This document shows positions 26,891 to 33,785 of a stretch of DNA of 52,694 nucleotides, piece by piece. Every line of letters starts with the position of its first letter. Position 1 is the stretch's first letter. The position numbers were made by a program, and so were the translations under genes. Source of the stretch: Defluviitaleaceae bacterium (GTDB taxonomy: Bacteria > Bacillota > Clostridia > Lachnospirales > WQUN01); assembly GCA_009779755.1 (NCBI GenBank), contig WRDO01000021.1, forward strand, positions 1 to 52,694, in the 5' to 3' direction. Below the pieces are notes generated by a model. The model did no database searches and had not been told where the DNA came from. It worked only from the letters and a program-made list of their open reading frames with translations.

Positions 26891-27073
26891 GTTTTTACTT
26901 CGCTTTTCCATGCGTGATATGATAACGTTCTGCACTTGTTCGTCAAACGGCATTCTATGGTTATCCGATTGATGATTGTTGACATAATCGTCGTACCTTT
27001 CACATCCACCGCAAGACATATATGGCCAGTCTTTGCATTTTTCACATGGGTATTGGTTTATTAGTTTTGTCAT
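26870..27073 (-). CDS. Small Cys-rich prophage protein
   Basis: 67 residues from ATG 27073, nine bases after GAGG; an in-frame ATG at 27082 is too close to that site. The sequence has CEKCKDWPYMSCGGC near the N-terminus (four cysteines in CxxC pairs), suggesting a zinc-binding knuckle, then a polar C-terminal half. The start overlaps the end of the replication gene by 32 bases, which supports real translation. Its last codons are the integrase arm repeats. Function unknown; a DNA-binding or replication accessory role is only a guess. Confidence 0.55.
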   Translation of the reverse strand: MTKLINQYPCEKCKDWPYMSCGGCERYDDYVNNHQSDNHRMPFDEQVQNVIISRMEKRSKNSGVIVG

Positions 27074-28025
27074 CGCCATCATCCTCTTTTATTCGTTTCA
27101 TGTTGTATTGCTCGTAAGTTATTGTGTTTACGGCTAAGTCATCCACGGTTATTGCCACTTGCTTTATATAATGGGGTTGTTCTTTACCGACGTATTCCTT
27201 TGTTTCCATGTATGTCATTTTTTCGGTGTCGGGCTTGATGATACCGCGACTGTATCGGTAGATGTTCATCCCCGGCGGGTACATTTTAAGACGACCACCC
27301 TTTAGATATCGTTTGCTTATTGTTTGACCGTTTTCGGTTATTTCCTTGTCAATTACGCTTGTATGGTTGCCTATGTTATCTATTAACGTTTCGCGGTTTT
27401 CGTCTGTTATCTCTAAGTCGGATAAATATGCCGTTAGGTATGCTCCTATATTGTCCACTTCCGATATGTTCGTTATTTTCGTGAACCCGTGTCCCCACAT
27501 GGGAGCGAGTATGTTGTTGTTATTTATATAAATACTTTCGCGGTTTGTAAATTTTATCAATACGTGACAATGCCATGCTCCACGGCCTTGAGGTTCGACT
27601 ACGCTTAAATATTCAACATCGGGGTATTTTCGTTTTAGACGTTTAATGAATATTTTAAAATCATTATATAATTGTTTTGTATCGGTCATGTTTTCTTTAT
27701 AGGTTAAGGTTACGAATAATTCATTCGGTTCACCATGAAAGTTATTATTTATTAAATGTCGTAATCTTTTTAATGTTCTTTTTGTGCTTTCAATTGAATG
27801 GCCGCGGTGTTCGCTGGTTTTATATTCTTTGATTTCCTTGGTTTCAAGGTTTATATATTTATTATCAGTTAGCTTTTTTATTTTGTTTAATCCTGTCGGT
27901 TCGTGATACATCGCCATGACTTCGATTATGTGATTCATCTTGGTTAATTTCGCTATCCAATTCATTGCAGGGGGTATTGGTTCGTGGATTTTTTTTATAT
28001 TCGTGTGTTTTTCTAATTGATCCAT
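27042..28025 (-). CDS. Rolling-circle replication initiation protein (HUH Rep)
   Basis: 327 residues. HUH endonuclease motifs are visible: motif 1 FVTLTY at 104-109, the metal-binding H152-x-H154 in WHCHVLIKF, and motif 3 with Y196 and Y200 in GAYLTAYLSDL. Such proteins nick the plus strand at the double-strand origin, attach covalently through tyrosine and start rolling-circle replication, as gene II protein does in filamentous phages. ATG 28025 has GGGAG nine bases upstream. The gene is AT-rich compared with the host genes. The structured region directly upstream (28026-28645) is the likely place of the origin. Confidence 0.85.
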   Translation of the reverse strand: MDQLEKHTNIKKIHEPIPPAMNWIAKLTKMNHIIEVMAMYHEPTGLNKIKKLTDNKYINLETKEIKEYKTSEHRGHSIESTKRTLKRLRHLINNNFHGEPNELFVTLTYKENMTDTKQLYNDFKIFIKRLKRKYPDVEYLSVVEPQGRGAWHCHVLIKFTNRESIYINNNNILAPMWGHGFTKITNISEVDNIGAYLTAYLSDLEITDENRETLIDNIGNHTSVIDKEITENGQTISKRYLKGGRLKMYPPGMNIYRYSRGIIKPDTEKMTYMETKEYVGKEQPHYIKQVAITVDDLAVNTITYEQYNMKRIKEDDGDDKTNKPIPM

Positions 28026-28645
28026 TCCGTCACTCCCTTCAATGCTGATTTTTAAAACGGCCTAATGTGTCTATAAAATCAAGTTAATAAAGAAAGAGAG
28101 TAGAGCGTGTTTAACCGCCAAGGCGGGGTGCGAGCCCCGCGCGCGCAAGCGCTTGGCGCGGGGCTTCCGCGTGCCCGTGGTCGCCATGGCGGTCGGGCGT
28201 TTTCCGTGTCCGGTGCGGGGGGCTTTCGGCTACGGGTTTAGTGCGTTTGTGTTCGGGGTTTTTTGTGTCCGTTTTTGGCCAATGAAGGCACGGTATCGGC
28301 TTCCATATATTTCCATTGACGGGTCGCGCCCGTTTTGTTGAGCGGTGGCTTTGGTTTGTGCTTCGCACTCGGGTTTTTTGTTGAGCGGGTTACTGTCGTT
28401 TGTTGATGTTGTGTTCTGCGCGCGCTTCCGCTTACGACCGCACGCTGTGTCCATGCGTTTATTGTTTACGTGGGACGGACGCTAACGCGCTGGTATTACG
28501 TGGCTTCGGTTGCTTCGGTCGCGGACGGCTGGCCTTGGTTGGCTGGGGGTAAATGCAAAAAAGGATCGATTTACTTTAAGACATATCTTGGCTTACTTCC
28601 CCCTGCGGGCGATCCCCCCATATGTTCGGCTTCCCCCGTTTGGGA
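28026..28645. other. Prophage intergenic region with nested hairpins, candidate replication origin
   Basis: About 620 bases without a convincing gene; the possible frames have no ribosome-binding site and low-complexity Arg/Pro/His-rich translations. Structures seen: CGCCAAG (28116-28122) pairs with CTTGGCG (28152-28158), enclosing GCGGGG/CCCCGC (28123-28128 with 28135-28140). A second hairpin (GCCCG/CGGGC) is centred on the palindrome CGCCATGGCG near 28184. In filamentous phages the main intergenic region carries the plus and minus origins and the packaging signal, so these hairpins are candidates. The nick site cannot be told from sequence alone. Confidence 0.5.
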
Positions 28646-28786
28646 TTACCATACCCAATCCATTTCGGCGGCGGTGGCGGTTAGGCTTGTTGCCGATTCG
28701 GGCCGACAGATATCGAGCCGTAGGAAGTATTCGCAATCGTTACAGCATCCTGTGCACTTTGTTTCTTTTTTTGTTTCTTCTGTCAT
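28646..28786 (-). CDS. 46-residue Cys-rich prophage protein
   Basis: Read from ATG 28786, nine bases after AAAGGA. The N-terminal half is charged, then comes CTGCCNDCEYFLRLDIC with five cysteines, and a Ser/Thr/Ala-rich tail ending in WVW. The CxxCCxxC arrangement recalls the Cys-rich protein at 26870-27073, so both may be zinc-knuckle proteins encoded around the replication gene. It lies between the Zot-like gene and the putative origin. No family recognised. Confidence 0.5.
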   Translation of the reverse strand: MTEETKKETKCTGCCNDCEYFLRLDICRPESATSLTATAAEMDWVW

Positions 28787-28821
28787 TGCATCCATTCCTT
28801 TCATATATTACACATAATGTA

Positions 28822-28833
28822 GTCAATATTGAC
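28822..28833. promoter_or_regulatory. Perfect palindrome between Cys-rich and Zot-like genes
   Basis: GTCAATATTGAC is a perfect 12-bp palindrome 36 bases upstream of the 46-residue gene. On the minus strand its right part reads TTGACT, a plausible -35, but I find no convincing -10 at 17 bases. It may be a regulator site. Confidence 0.3.
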
Positions 28834-28887
28834 GTTTGTGGAAGCCGATCGGACGCGAGTGCGCCATTTGCGTTACACAATACGAAA

Positions 28888-29784
28888 TCATTTCTTCCCT
28901 TTCATTCGGCGGAGCCACCCCTTCGAGGGGTTAGCGACCGCGTCCATGTTTGGGGTGGTGTTTTGCCGCAGGTCTTGGATTTCCTGCTGGGACATCATTC
29001 CTCCCTCCTTCATGGTCTTGGTTAGATTACCCACCGTGGCGAGGGTGTCATAGGCCGCGTAATCGGCGTCACGGACGAACCAACACGTTCGACGCATGGG
29101 TTTCAACAGCATGGGGTTGACGGCATGTTCCATTTCCCACGCGCTGTAGTAGTTTAAGCGTTGGAACCGCCACAACTTATCGCAGTCCACCACGTAGGAG
29201 GTTACTTGCCTTAGCATCGCGTCTACGTGTTGGAAGCGCTGGGTGGTGTAGAAGATTGATATGTGGTGGTGCCGGCTGGTGAGCAGGGTGTTGAGGAACA
29301 GCGGGTCGATATTCTTCTTAAATTCACGGCTGTTAAGCTGGACGCTGAACTCGTCACCGAGGACGAGGGTGATTATCTTTGTGTCGTTGTCGTCTTCTTC
29401 ATCTTTATTGCGTTCGGCGCACAGGACGATTTGCTCCAATGACACGAGCTTCTCGTATTCGATTTTGAGTTCGACGTTAGATAACACCTTGACATGTTGG
29501 TTGACGAACTTCCAACGGCGCCAGCACCATACCCTTTTGCCGTTTGCTTGGTGGTACATGGATACCACGCGGTTAACCGCTGACAGGGTTTTGCCTTTAC
29601 CGAACAGGCCCACGTATGCGACCATTTCGCCCGTTCTTACGTCGTTGTAACCTTTGCGGCGTATGTAGCCGTAAGCGTCCTTTACACAGTAGACGATGAT
29701 CCGACCGAGGTTACTTAACGCGCATCGCATGGTGGGGGATACGTACAGGACGATCAATAAAATGATTATGATTATATAAATCAT
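28888..29784 (-). CDS. Zot-like (pI-like) phage assembly ATPase
   Basis: 298 residues. A hydrophobic segment fills residues 2-16, then Walker A GLFGKGKT at 59-66, and a Walker B-like stretch IITLVLGDEF at about 133-142. The segment SIFYTTQRFQHVDAMLRQV is typical of the Zot/FtsK-like P-loop family. In filamentous phages the homologous protein pI drives extrusion of the virion through the inner membrane. Here the membrane segment is N-terminal with the ATPase behind it, while in Ff pI and cholera Zot the ATPase comes first. The ATG overlaps the stop of the 32-residue membrane protein (ATGA). Confidence 0.8.
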   Translation of the reverse strand: MIYIIIIILLIVLYVSPTMRCALSNLGRIIVYCVKDAYGYIRRKGYNDVRTGEMVAYVGLFGKGKTLSAVNRVVSMYHQANGKRVWCWRRWKFVNQHVKVLSNVELKIEYEKLVSLEQIVLCAERNKDEEDDNDTKIITLVLGDEFSVQLNSREFKKNIDPLFLNTLLTSRHHHISIFYTTQRFQHVDAMLRQVTSYVVDCDKLWRFQRLNYYSAWEMEHAVNPMLLKPMRRTCWFVRDADYAAYDTLATVGNLTKTMKEGGMMSQQEIQDLRQNTTPNMDAVANPSKGWLRRMKGKK

Positions 29785-29879
29785 TCATCATCACCTTCTT
29801 TCGCGATAGTTGTTATCCGCATCCATAACATTAGGTAAATTATTAGAATCAACAAAATGACCAATAACGTGATCATCAT
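29781..29879 (-). CDS. 32-residue single-span membrane protein
   Basis: Translated from ATG 29879 with GGGAGG upstream. Almost the whole protein is one hydrophobic helix (ITLLVILLILIIYLMLWM) with a short charged tail. The TGA stop overlaps the ATG of the Zot-like gene by four bases, so the two are translationally coupled. Size and position fit a minor coat protein such as pVII/pIX or a partner of the assembly ATPase; the sequence alone cannot decide. Confidence 0.6.
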   Translation of the reverse strand: MMITLLVILLILIIYLMLWMRITTIAKEGDDE

Positions 29880-29892
29880 TTACCTCCCTTTT

Positions 29893-29910
29893 TTGAAAGT
29901 GTACTTTCAA
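29893..29910. promoter_or_regulatory. Perfect inverted repeat between two small membrane-protein genes
   Basis: TTGAAAGT and ACTTTCAA flank two central bases. It sits after the stop codon of the 60-residue gene and before the ribosome-binding site of the 32-residue gene. In mRNA it can form an eight-pair stem, perhaps an RNA-processing or translation-control element. No T tract follows on the minus strand. Confidence 0.4.
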
Positions 29911-30093
29911 TTACAGATTCCGTGCCCGGAGCAATTCAACTATGATGGCTTTGAGTACACCCATCACGCCCGTGAAGATACCGATGGCGACCGTTACCCT
30001 GACTTTGTAAAACATGACGCTTGTCATCGTTATGTTTTCGTAGTCAAAGTCCAAGTTAGCGACATCTAAGAAAAACTGTACTGCGTCCCTCAT
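29911..30093 (-). CDS. 60-residue prophage membrane protein
   Basis: The amphipathic N-terminal half is followed by one membrane helix (VTVAIGIFTGVMGVLKAIIV) and a basic tail ending RARNL. GGGAGG lies upstream of ATG 30093. It starts 3 bases after the stop of the 166-residue gene. Length, single span and basic C-terminus resemble filamentous phage coat proteins, but there is no signal peptide. No specific family recognised. Confidence 0.6.
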   Translation of the reverse strand: MRDAVQFFLDVANLDFDYENITMTSVMFYKVRVTVAIGIFTGVMGVLKAIIVELLRARNL

Positions 30094-30096
30094 GGT

Positions 30097-30597
30097 TTAC
30101 CTCCCGAAAAATCCTTTGATAAAGTTGATGAATAAAAGCATTATTACTATAAGCAACAGGCCCTCTGTTACGTTGTAGTCCTCTATCGGCGTTGTCGTGA
30201 TGGGCCTGTGTTCGGTTACGGTTCGCAGGCTTGTTTTTTCGCCGCATTCGCTGGTCACCAGTAACGGCCTTTCCGCGTTGATCAACTCGTTTTTCGTATT
30301 GTTGATGATGGCGGGGAGTAGGGGCTGCGGCGGTAATTGATTACCTGTTTCGGGGCATACGTCTATGATCTCGAGGCCCGTTTCGGGGTCATGTGTGGGG
30401 CGGATAACATCACTGCCGTGTACGGCTTGGAGACGCCTTACGTGTTCATTGCGGAAAGCCGCATCGATTGCCCTGTTGAAGTAGGGTATTGCGCTGTTCG
30501 CGTCCGAGCCGAACGTTTCGCGCATGATGTCCCGCATTTCATCTTTAAGCATTTCGCGTATGAGTTGCAATGCCAGTTCGTTGATTATGATTTCCAT
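30097..30597 (-). CDS. 166-residue prophage protein with C-terminal membrane anchor
   Basis: An acidic helical N-terminus (LALQLIREMLKDEMRDIMRE) and a polar, proline-containing middle are followed by a membrane helix at about residues 143-163 (GLLLIVIMLLFINFIKGFF), ending in GR. AGGAGG lies about 12 bases upstream of ATG 30597. The start overlaps the stop of the 50-residue gene by one base. It could be a minor structural or assembly protein; I do not recognise a family. Confidence 0.6.
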   Translation of the reverse strand: MEIIINELALQLIREMLKDEMRDIMRETFGSDANSAIPYFNRAIDAAFRNEHVRRLQAVHGSDVIRPTHDPETGLEIIDVCPETGNQLPPQPLLPAIINNTKNELINAERPLLVTSECGEKTSLRTVTEHRPITTTPIEDYNVTEGLLLIVIMLLFINFIKGFFGR

Positions 30598-30749
30598 CAG
30601 TCAAACAGACCTCCTATGAATGTAATGGTTAAACCGCCGAATACGAGGAACAGCCATATTTGCCAAAAGCTGACCTCAAAATCTAATACCGTGAAGGGGA
30701 TACGCATAACCTCCAACGTGGTTTCGATAATTGCTCTAAATTCTTTCAT
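30597..30749 (-). CDS. 50-residue prophage membrane protein
   Basis: Read from ATG 30749 with AAGGGAG about ten bases upstream. A polar first half is followed by one membrane helix (IWLFLVFGGLTITFIGGLF). The stop codon overlaps the next ATG by one base. This tight packing supports a real gene despite its size. Possibly a minor coat protein. Confidence 0.55.
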   Translation of the reverse strand: MKEFRAIIETTLEVMRIPFTVLDFEVSFWQIWLFLVFGGLTITFIGGLFD

Positions 30750-30765
30750 CGTTGCTTTGCTCCCT

Positions 30766-30963
30766 TCATCGTCCTGTTACCCATTTAACGATCCCGATCG
30801 CCGCCATCAGACAGAAACCGAACAGTAGAATCGTGATAACTTCCTCGGGCAACATGGGAAACATATCGGTCACGAAGGTTTGGAAGCTGTCGATCCATTG
30901 GGGGACGGTTTCGAATGCGTAGTTAATGGGGCTTTGGAACATCGTCCGTAATATGTCTGTCAT
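30766..30963 (-). CDS. 65-residue membrane protein resembling the tail of the pIII-like protein
   Basis: ATG 30963 has AAAGGTG seven bases upstream; an in-frame GTG at 30972 is part of that site. The sequence has FETVPQWIDSFQTFVTD, then MLPEEVITILLFGFCLMAAI, then a basic end KWVTGR. The C-terminus of the 443-residue protein just upstream has the same plan (FETIPQQVSGYTSFLATA, LPAEVHMAIAFMVLLMVAAG, KILKR), so the two are probably paralogous. In filamentous phages pIII and pVI sit together at the virion end, which would suit this pair. Confidence 0.6.
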   Translation of the reverse strand: MTDILRTMFQSPINYAFETVPQWIDSFQTFVTDMFPMLPEEVITILLFGFCLMAAIGIVKWVTGR

Positions 30964-30968
30964 GGCGA

Positions 30969-32300
30969 TCACCTTTTAAGTATTTTGATAACGCCGGCGG
31001 CCACCATCAAAAGCACCATGAACGCGATGGCCATATGTACTTCTGCGGGCAGTACGGCCAATGCCGTCGCTAGGAAGGATGTGTAGCCGCTTACTTGTTG
31101 GGGGATGGTTTCGAACAGGTTATTTGCGAAGGTTCGTATCTGCGCCCACCAGCTTTGAAAGGTTTCGCTCGGGGCGGTTTCGTCGCAAACGCAAGTGTCA
31201 TCGCCGTCGCATACAGCCGGCGGGGGTGAGGGGGTGGGTTCGGGGTTTTGGTTGAAATAGTTGTGGTGGATGATGACCGTCTCGGCGGTTTGGCCGAGCA
31301 GGTCAGAGAGGTTGTCGGGGATGCGAAGCAGGATTTCGTCTAAGGTGCCCGACAGGGTGTGGATGAGGGCGTTGAGTTCGTCGAGGCGATTGAGGAGATT
31401 GGCTTCCATGAGGTGAAAGTCAAATGAAGGGTTGCTATTATATTTTTCTATATCACTTTTAAATATATAAGGCTCATATCGTATATTTGCCCCGATTCTT
31501 AATGTTGTGTTATTTTCCCAATAACCTGTTATTGTACTGTATACAATCCCTCTTTGTATGTTTTCTTTAATTATGTAAAACCCGTGGCACCTTACGTCCC
31601 ACCATAAATCATTTGTTTGATTGGGTTCGACTTCTTGTTGTAAATAAAATCGTCCTCCTCTTCTTACGGTGTGCATTCTCGCATTACCAAACCTTATCAA
31701 GTCTGATATATATTCGATTCCGGCTAAGGTTTGCCATTCGAGTTGCCATGAATGAAAGAAATGTCTTTGATTAAAAAAATAAGGTATGCTTGTAACCGTA
31801 TCTACTCTTCCTATTTTTTCAAATATTAATCTTCTTTCATTTGCCGTTAAATCATGAAATCCGTCAGCAAACACAGGTACACCATGATACAGCCCCATAA
31901 ACAGATTATTAATAACATATTCCGGCACATGTATCGGGCCGGGGGTGACTTCCTCGCTTACACCGCGCCGACGAAAGAAATCAGCCGTAGCTGACCATAT
32001 ACCTTGCGCCGTTTGGATCGGTATTCTTGCAAATTGTCCCGCTGTGTTTACGGCTAATTTCGCGGCGTCTTCTAAGAAGTCCAACCAAGGGTACATTTCT
32101 TCGGATCGGAGCAGATCGCCCATCAACCCTACTGCGTCTTCCAATGTATTGAATGTAATGCCCCCGGCGGTTAACACGCTACCGATAAGGGTGTTTACTA
32201 CATCGTCGGCCAAATCGATGCCGCTGGCTTGCGTACGCATAGGAAAAGCGGCGGAGATCATCGCCGTTATCAGTAGGGTTATGGTTAGTTTTTTGAGCAT
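30969..32300 (-). CDS. Secreted pIII-like adsorption/minor coat protein
   Basis: 443 residues from ATG 32300 (AGGCGG upstream). This start gives a proper signal peptide, MLKKLTITLLITAMISAAFP, with cleavage near TQA-SG. The large exported region has no recognised catalytic motif. A linker rich in Pro and a Cys cluster (CDGDDTCVCDE) precedes the C-terminal membrane anchor (about 410-438) and a basic tail. Signal peptide, large variable domain, linker and C-terminal anchor are the layout of pIII-type adsorption proteins. It is placed after the coat-like genes and before the assembly genes, as in other inoviruses. Receptor unknown. Confidence 0.65.
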   Translation of the reverse strand: MLKKLTITLLITAMISAAFPMRTQASGIDLADDVVNTLIGSVLTAGGITFNTLEDAVGLMGDLLRSEEMYPWLDFLEDAAKLAVNTAGQFARIPIQTAQGIWSATADFFRRRGVSEEVTPGPIHVPEYVINNLFMGLYHGVPVFADGFHDLTANERRLIFEKIGRVDTVTSIPYFFNQRHFFHSWQLEWQTLAGIEYISDLIRFGNARMHTVRRGGRFYLQQEVEPNQTNDLWWDVRCHGFYIIKENIQRGIVYSTITGYWENNTTLRIGANIRYEPYIFKSDIEKYNSNPSFDFHLMEANLLNRLDELNALIHTLSGTLDEILLRIPDNLSDLLGQTAETVIIHHNYFNQNPEPTPSPPPAVCDGDDTCVCDETAPSETFQSWWAQIRTFANNLFETIPQQVSGYTSFLATALAVLPAEVHMAIAFMVLLMVAAGVIKILKR

Positions 32301-32319
32301 TTCGCCGCCGCCTTTCGTT

Positions 32320-32475
32320 TTATTTTCCTTTGAGGGTTCGAGCCGATTGTTTGAATATTCCGTATGTAATTCCGACAACGAAGGACGCCATGATGAAGCG
32401 CAGCAGGTCAACCTCCCATGCGGCGTTGAGCGTTCTTATGAAGATGTCGAGGATATATTTCACTTCCTGTACCAT
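32320..32475 (-). CDS. 51-residue single-span coat-like protein
   Basis: Read from ATG 32475, with GGGAG about ten bases upstream. An acidic/amphipathic N-terminus (VQEVKYILDIFIRTLNAAWE) is followed by a membrane helix (LLRFIMASFVVGITYGIF) and a basic tail (KQSARTLKGK). This polarity, acidic start and basic end around one helix, is that of filamentous phage coat proteins. No signal peptide. Confidence 0.55.
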   Translation of the reverse strand: MVQEVKYILDIFIRTLNAAWEVDLLRFIMASFVVGITYGIFKQSARTLKGK

Positions 32476-32548
32476 TGGGGGTGCTCCCTTCTTGATGATT
32501 GGGGCGAGGATTTTGCCCCCGCCCCTGTCGTTCGTTTTTGGTTGGTGT

Positions 32549-32857
32549 TTAGCGTACTGTGCGGCGCAAACGGCCAAAGAGCTTAACGCCGGCGCCAACG
32601 ATGGCGAACATCATCAGCAGTACAAAGTACGGGTTGCCGAATACGATTTGGAATACCGTTCCCAGCACGGTTACGACGTGCTCCGTGTGCCCTACCAGTC
32701 GTGTCAACTGGATGCCCGTGGTATCCCATATCGAGTTCCATTGTTCGGAAAACCAGTTGCCGGGTCCCGATCCGCCCGATGATGCGCTTACCGTCATCGG
32801 GAACATTGTCGCTACGGCTATCAGTGCCGCTACGGCGACCATTAACTTCTTTTTCAT
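32549..32857 (-). CDS. Candidate major coat protein with signal peptide
   Basis: 102 residues. The signal peptide MKKKLMVAVAALIAVATMF has cleavage near VSA-SS (about residue 25). An aromatic stretch follows, then a membrane helix about 72-92 (YFVLLMMFAIVGAGVKLF) and a basic end GRLRRTVR. A strong AAGGAG precedes the ATG. The C-terminal 42 residues align with those of the 61-residue protein encoded next upstream (shared GN-Y, VF, FGR and VR positions). Signal peptide plus single helix plus basic tail fits a pVIII-type coat protein. Confidence 0.65.
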   Translation of the reverse strand: MKKKLMVAVAALIAVATMFPMTVSASSGGSGPGNWFSEQWNSIWDTTGIQLTRLVGHTEHVVTVLGTVFQIVFGNPYFVLLMMFAIVGAGVKLFGRLRRTVR

Positions 32858-32883
32858 GTCTTACTCCTTCCTGCGCGTTTCTT

Positions 32884-32910
32884 CGCGCGTGCCGTCTTCT
32901 CGACGGGATT
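32884..32910. repeat. Duplicated coat-gene leader, copy 1
   Basis: 27 bases identical to 33164-33190. Transcribed leftward, it folds into CCGTC-GAGAA-GACGG, followed by a GCGCG/CGCGC hairpin just before the ribosome-binding site of the 102-residue coat gene. A second shared block, TTGGCCAAAGGTT, lies at 32931-32943. Confidence 0.8.
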
Positions 32911-32951
32911 ATTGGGTTATGGATAGCCTTTTGGCCAAAGGTTTCGGGGGG

Positions 32952-33137
32952 TTAACGTACTGCTCGCTTCGCACGGCCAAATATGCGTAAGCCCATCACT
33001 ACTACTGCCGCTCCGAGACATAGCATGAGGTATGTGTTCCCGGTGATTCCGTTGAACACTTCACCCATGACTGTGAATATGTCCCTTACCGCGCCGGTGA
33101 TTGCGTTTATGCCGATTGCGGTTGTTTCTCCATCCAT
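32952..33137 (-). CDS. 61-residue coat-like protein without signal peptide
   Basis: Read from ATG 33137, after AAAGGAG. The amphipathic N-terminal half (INAITGAVRDIFTVMGEVF) is followed by a membrane helix (YLMLCLGAAVVVMGLRIF) and a basic end GRAKRAVR. It is paralogous to the C-terminal part of the following 102-residue protein and is preceded by the same leader structure, so the pair arose by duplication of gene plus leader. One may be the major coat protein and the other a minor form. Confidence 0.6.
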   Translation of the reverse strand: MDGETTAIGINAITGAVRDIFTVMGEVFNGITGNTYLMLCLGAAVVVMGLRIFGRAKRAVR

Positions 33138-33163
33138 GCTTTGCTCCTTTCTGCGCGGGTTGC

Positions 33164-33190
33164 CGCGCGTGCCGTCTTCTCGACGGGATT
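33164..33190. repeat. Duplicated coat-gene leader, copy 2
   Basis: 27 bases identical to 32884-32910, again upstream of a coat-like gene read leftward, with the companion block TTGGCCAAAGGTT at 33211-33223. Both hairpins of copy 1 are kept; in the second hairpin the loop differs while the GCGCG/CGCGC stem is retained. Confidence 0.8.
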
Positions 33191-33262
33191 GGGGGGTATG
33201 GGTTGAGCCCTTGGCCAAAGGTTCGTATGCGGCGGGGGTTGTGACCCGCTGTCCCGCATTAC

Positions 33263-33280
33263 CCGAGGGGGTTCCCTCGG
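33263..33280 (-). promoter_or_regulatory. Intercistronic hairpin after the ssDNA-binding-like gene
   Basis: CCGAGGG (33263-33269) pairs with CCCTCGG (33274-33280) around a four-base loop. No T tract follows, so it is more likely an mRNA-stability or partial-termination element than a full terminator. It separates the early-type genes from the abundantly needed coat genes. Confidence 0.4.
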
Positions 33281-33300
33281 TCACTCTGCGTATGGGGGGG

Positions 33301-33567
33301 TTAGGCGGTTTTTTGTTTCAATTCGGGGGCAAGCAGGGTAGCTTTATAGAAGTTACCGGTTGCTCCCGGCTCCACGTCTATTACTACGCGGTAGCTGTTA
33401 CGTGCTACGAGGTTTTCGGGTTTTTGGTTGCCGTCAAGCGTAAACCCGATGTTTTTTAATGTTGCGGGGTCGTGGAGTTCTACCCGCGCCCACGGCTTGC
33501 CTGATTCTTTTCCTATACCGCTTTTCACTTCGACCAAGATCAGGTCGTTTTTGAAATACAATGTCAT
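33301..33567 (-). CDS. Putative phage ssDNA-binding protein
   Basis: 88 residues from ATG 33567 with AAGGAGG upstream. The sequence is short, soluble and beta-rich, with alternating charged and hydrophobic residues (KPWARVELHDPATLKNIGF; NSYRVVIDVEPGATGNFYKA). Size, composition and position in the operon fit the OB-fold gene V-type proteins that coat phage ssDNA before packaging. No sequence signature is decisive, so this is an inference from context. Confidence 0.5.
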   Translation of the reverse strand: MTLYFKNDLILVEVKSGIGKESGKPWARVELHDPATLKNIGFTLDGNQKPENLVARNSYRVVIDVEPGATGNFYKATLLAPELKQKTA

Positions 33568-33602
33568 TTTCGTTTCCTCCTTATATTTCCCTGCGCTTTG
33601 CG

Positions 33603-33785
33603 CTAGGGTTGGGGTTGGGTTGATGGGGTATTGCCAAGTTCTAAGTAGTACAGGATGCGGTCGGCGTTTCGTTCTTCTAACATCGTGGTTAGGTTGTTTA
33701 TGCCTTTGATGGCGATAATCATGATCATGGCCAGCGATACCCATAAGATGATGATTAAAATGTAGGTGCTTTTTTTGTTCTTCAT
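33603..33785 (-). CDS. 60-residue membrane protein with N-terminal span
   Basis: A basic start (MKNKKSTY), one membrane helix (ILIIILWVSLAMIMIIAI) and a polar C-terminal part ending STQPQP. The ATG overlaps the stop of the preceding 89-residue gene (ATGA). The upstream site is only GGGAAG at some distance, so translation probably depends on coupling. Function unknown. Confidence 0.5.
   Translation of the reverse strand: MKNKKSTYILIIILWVSLAMIMIIAIKGINNLTTMLEERNADRILYYLELGNTPSTQPQP

Noticed and set aside
26778..26972. 64-codon plus-strand frame inside the left prophage end
   Set aside because: No ribosome-binding site, opposite to the Cys-rich gene and overlapping the arm sites; probably a chance frame.
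28111..28817. Open frames of 60-170 codons in the region upstream of rep, on both strands
   Set aside because: Translations are Arg/Pro/His-rich or low-complexity, without ribosome-binding sites; the region fits a structured phage intergenic region better. The 46-residue Cys-rich frame was kept.
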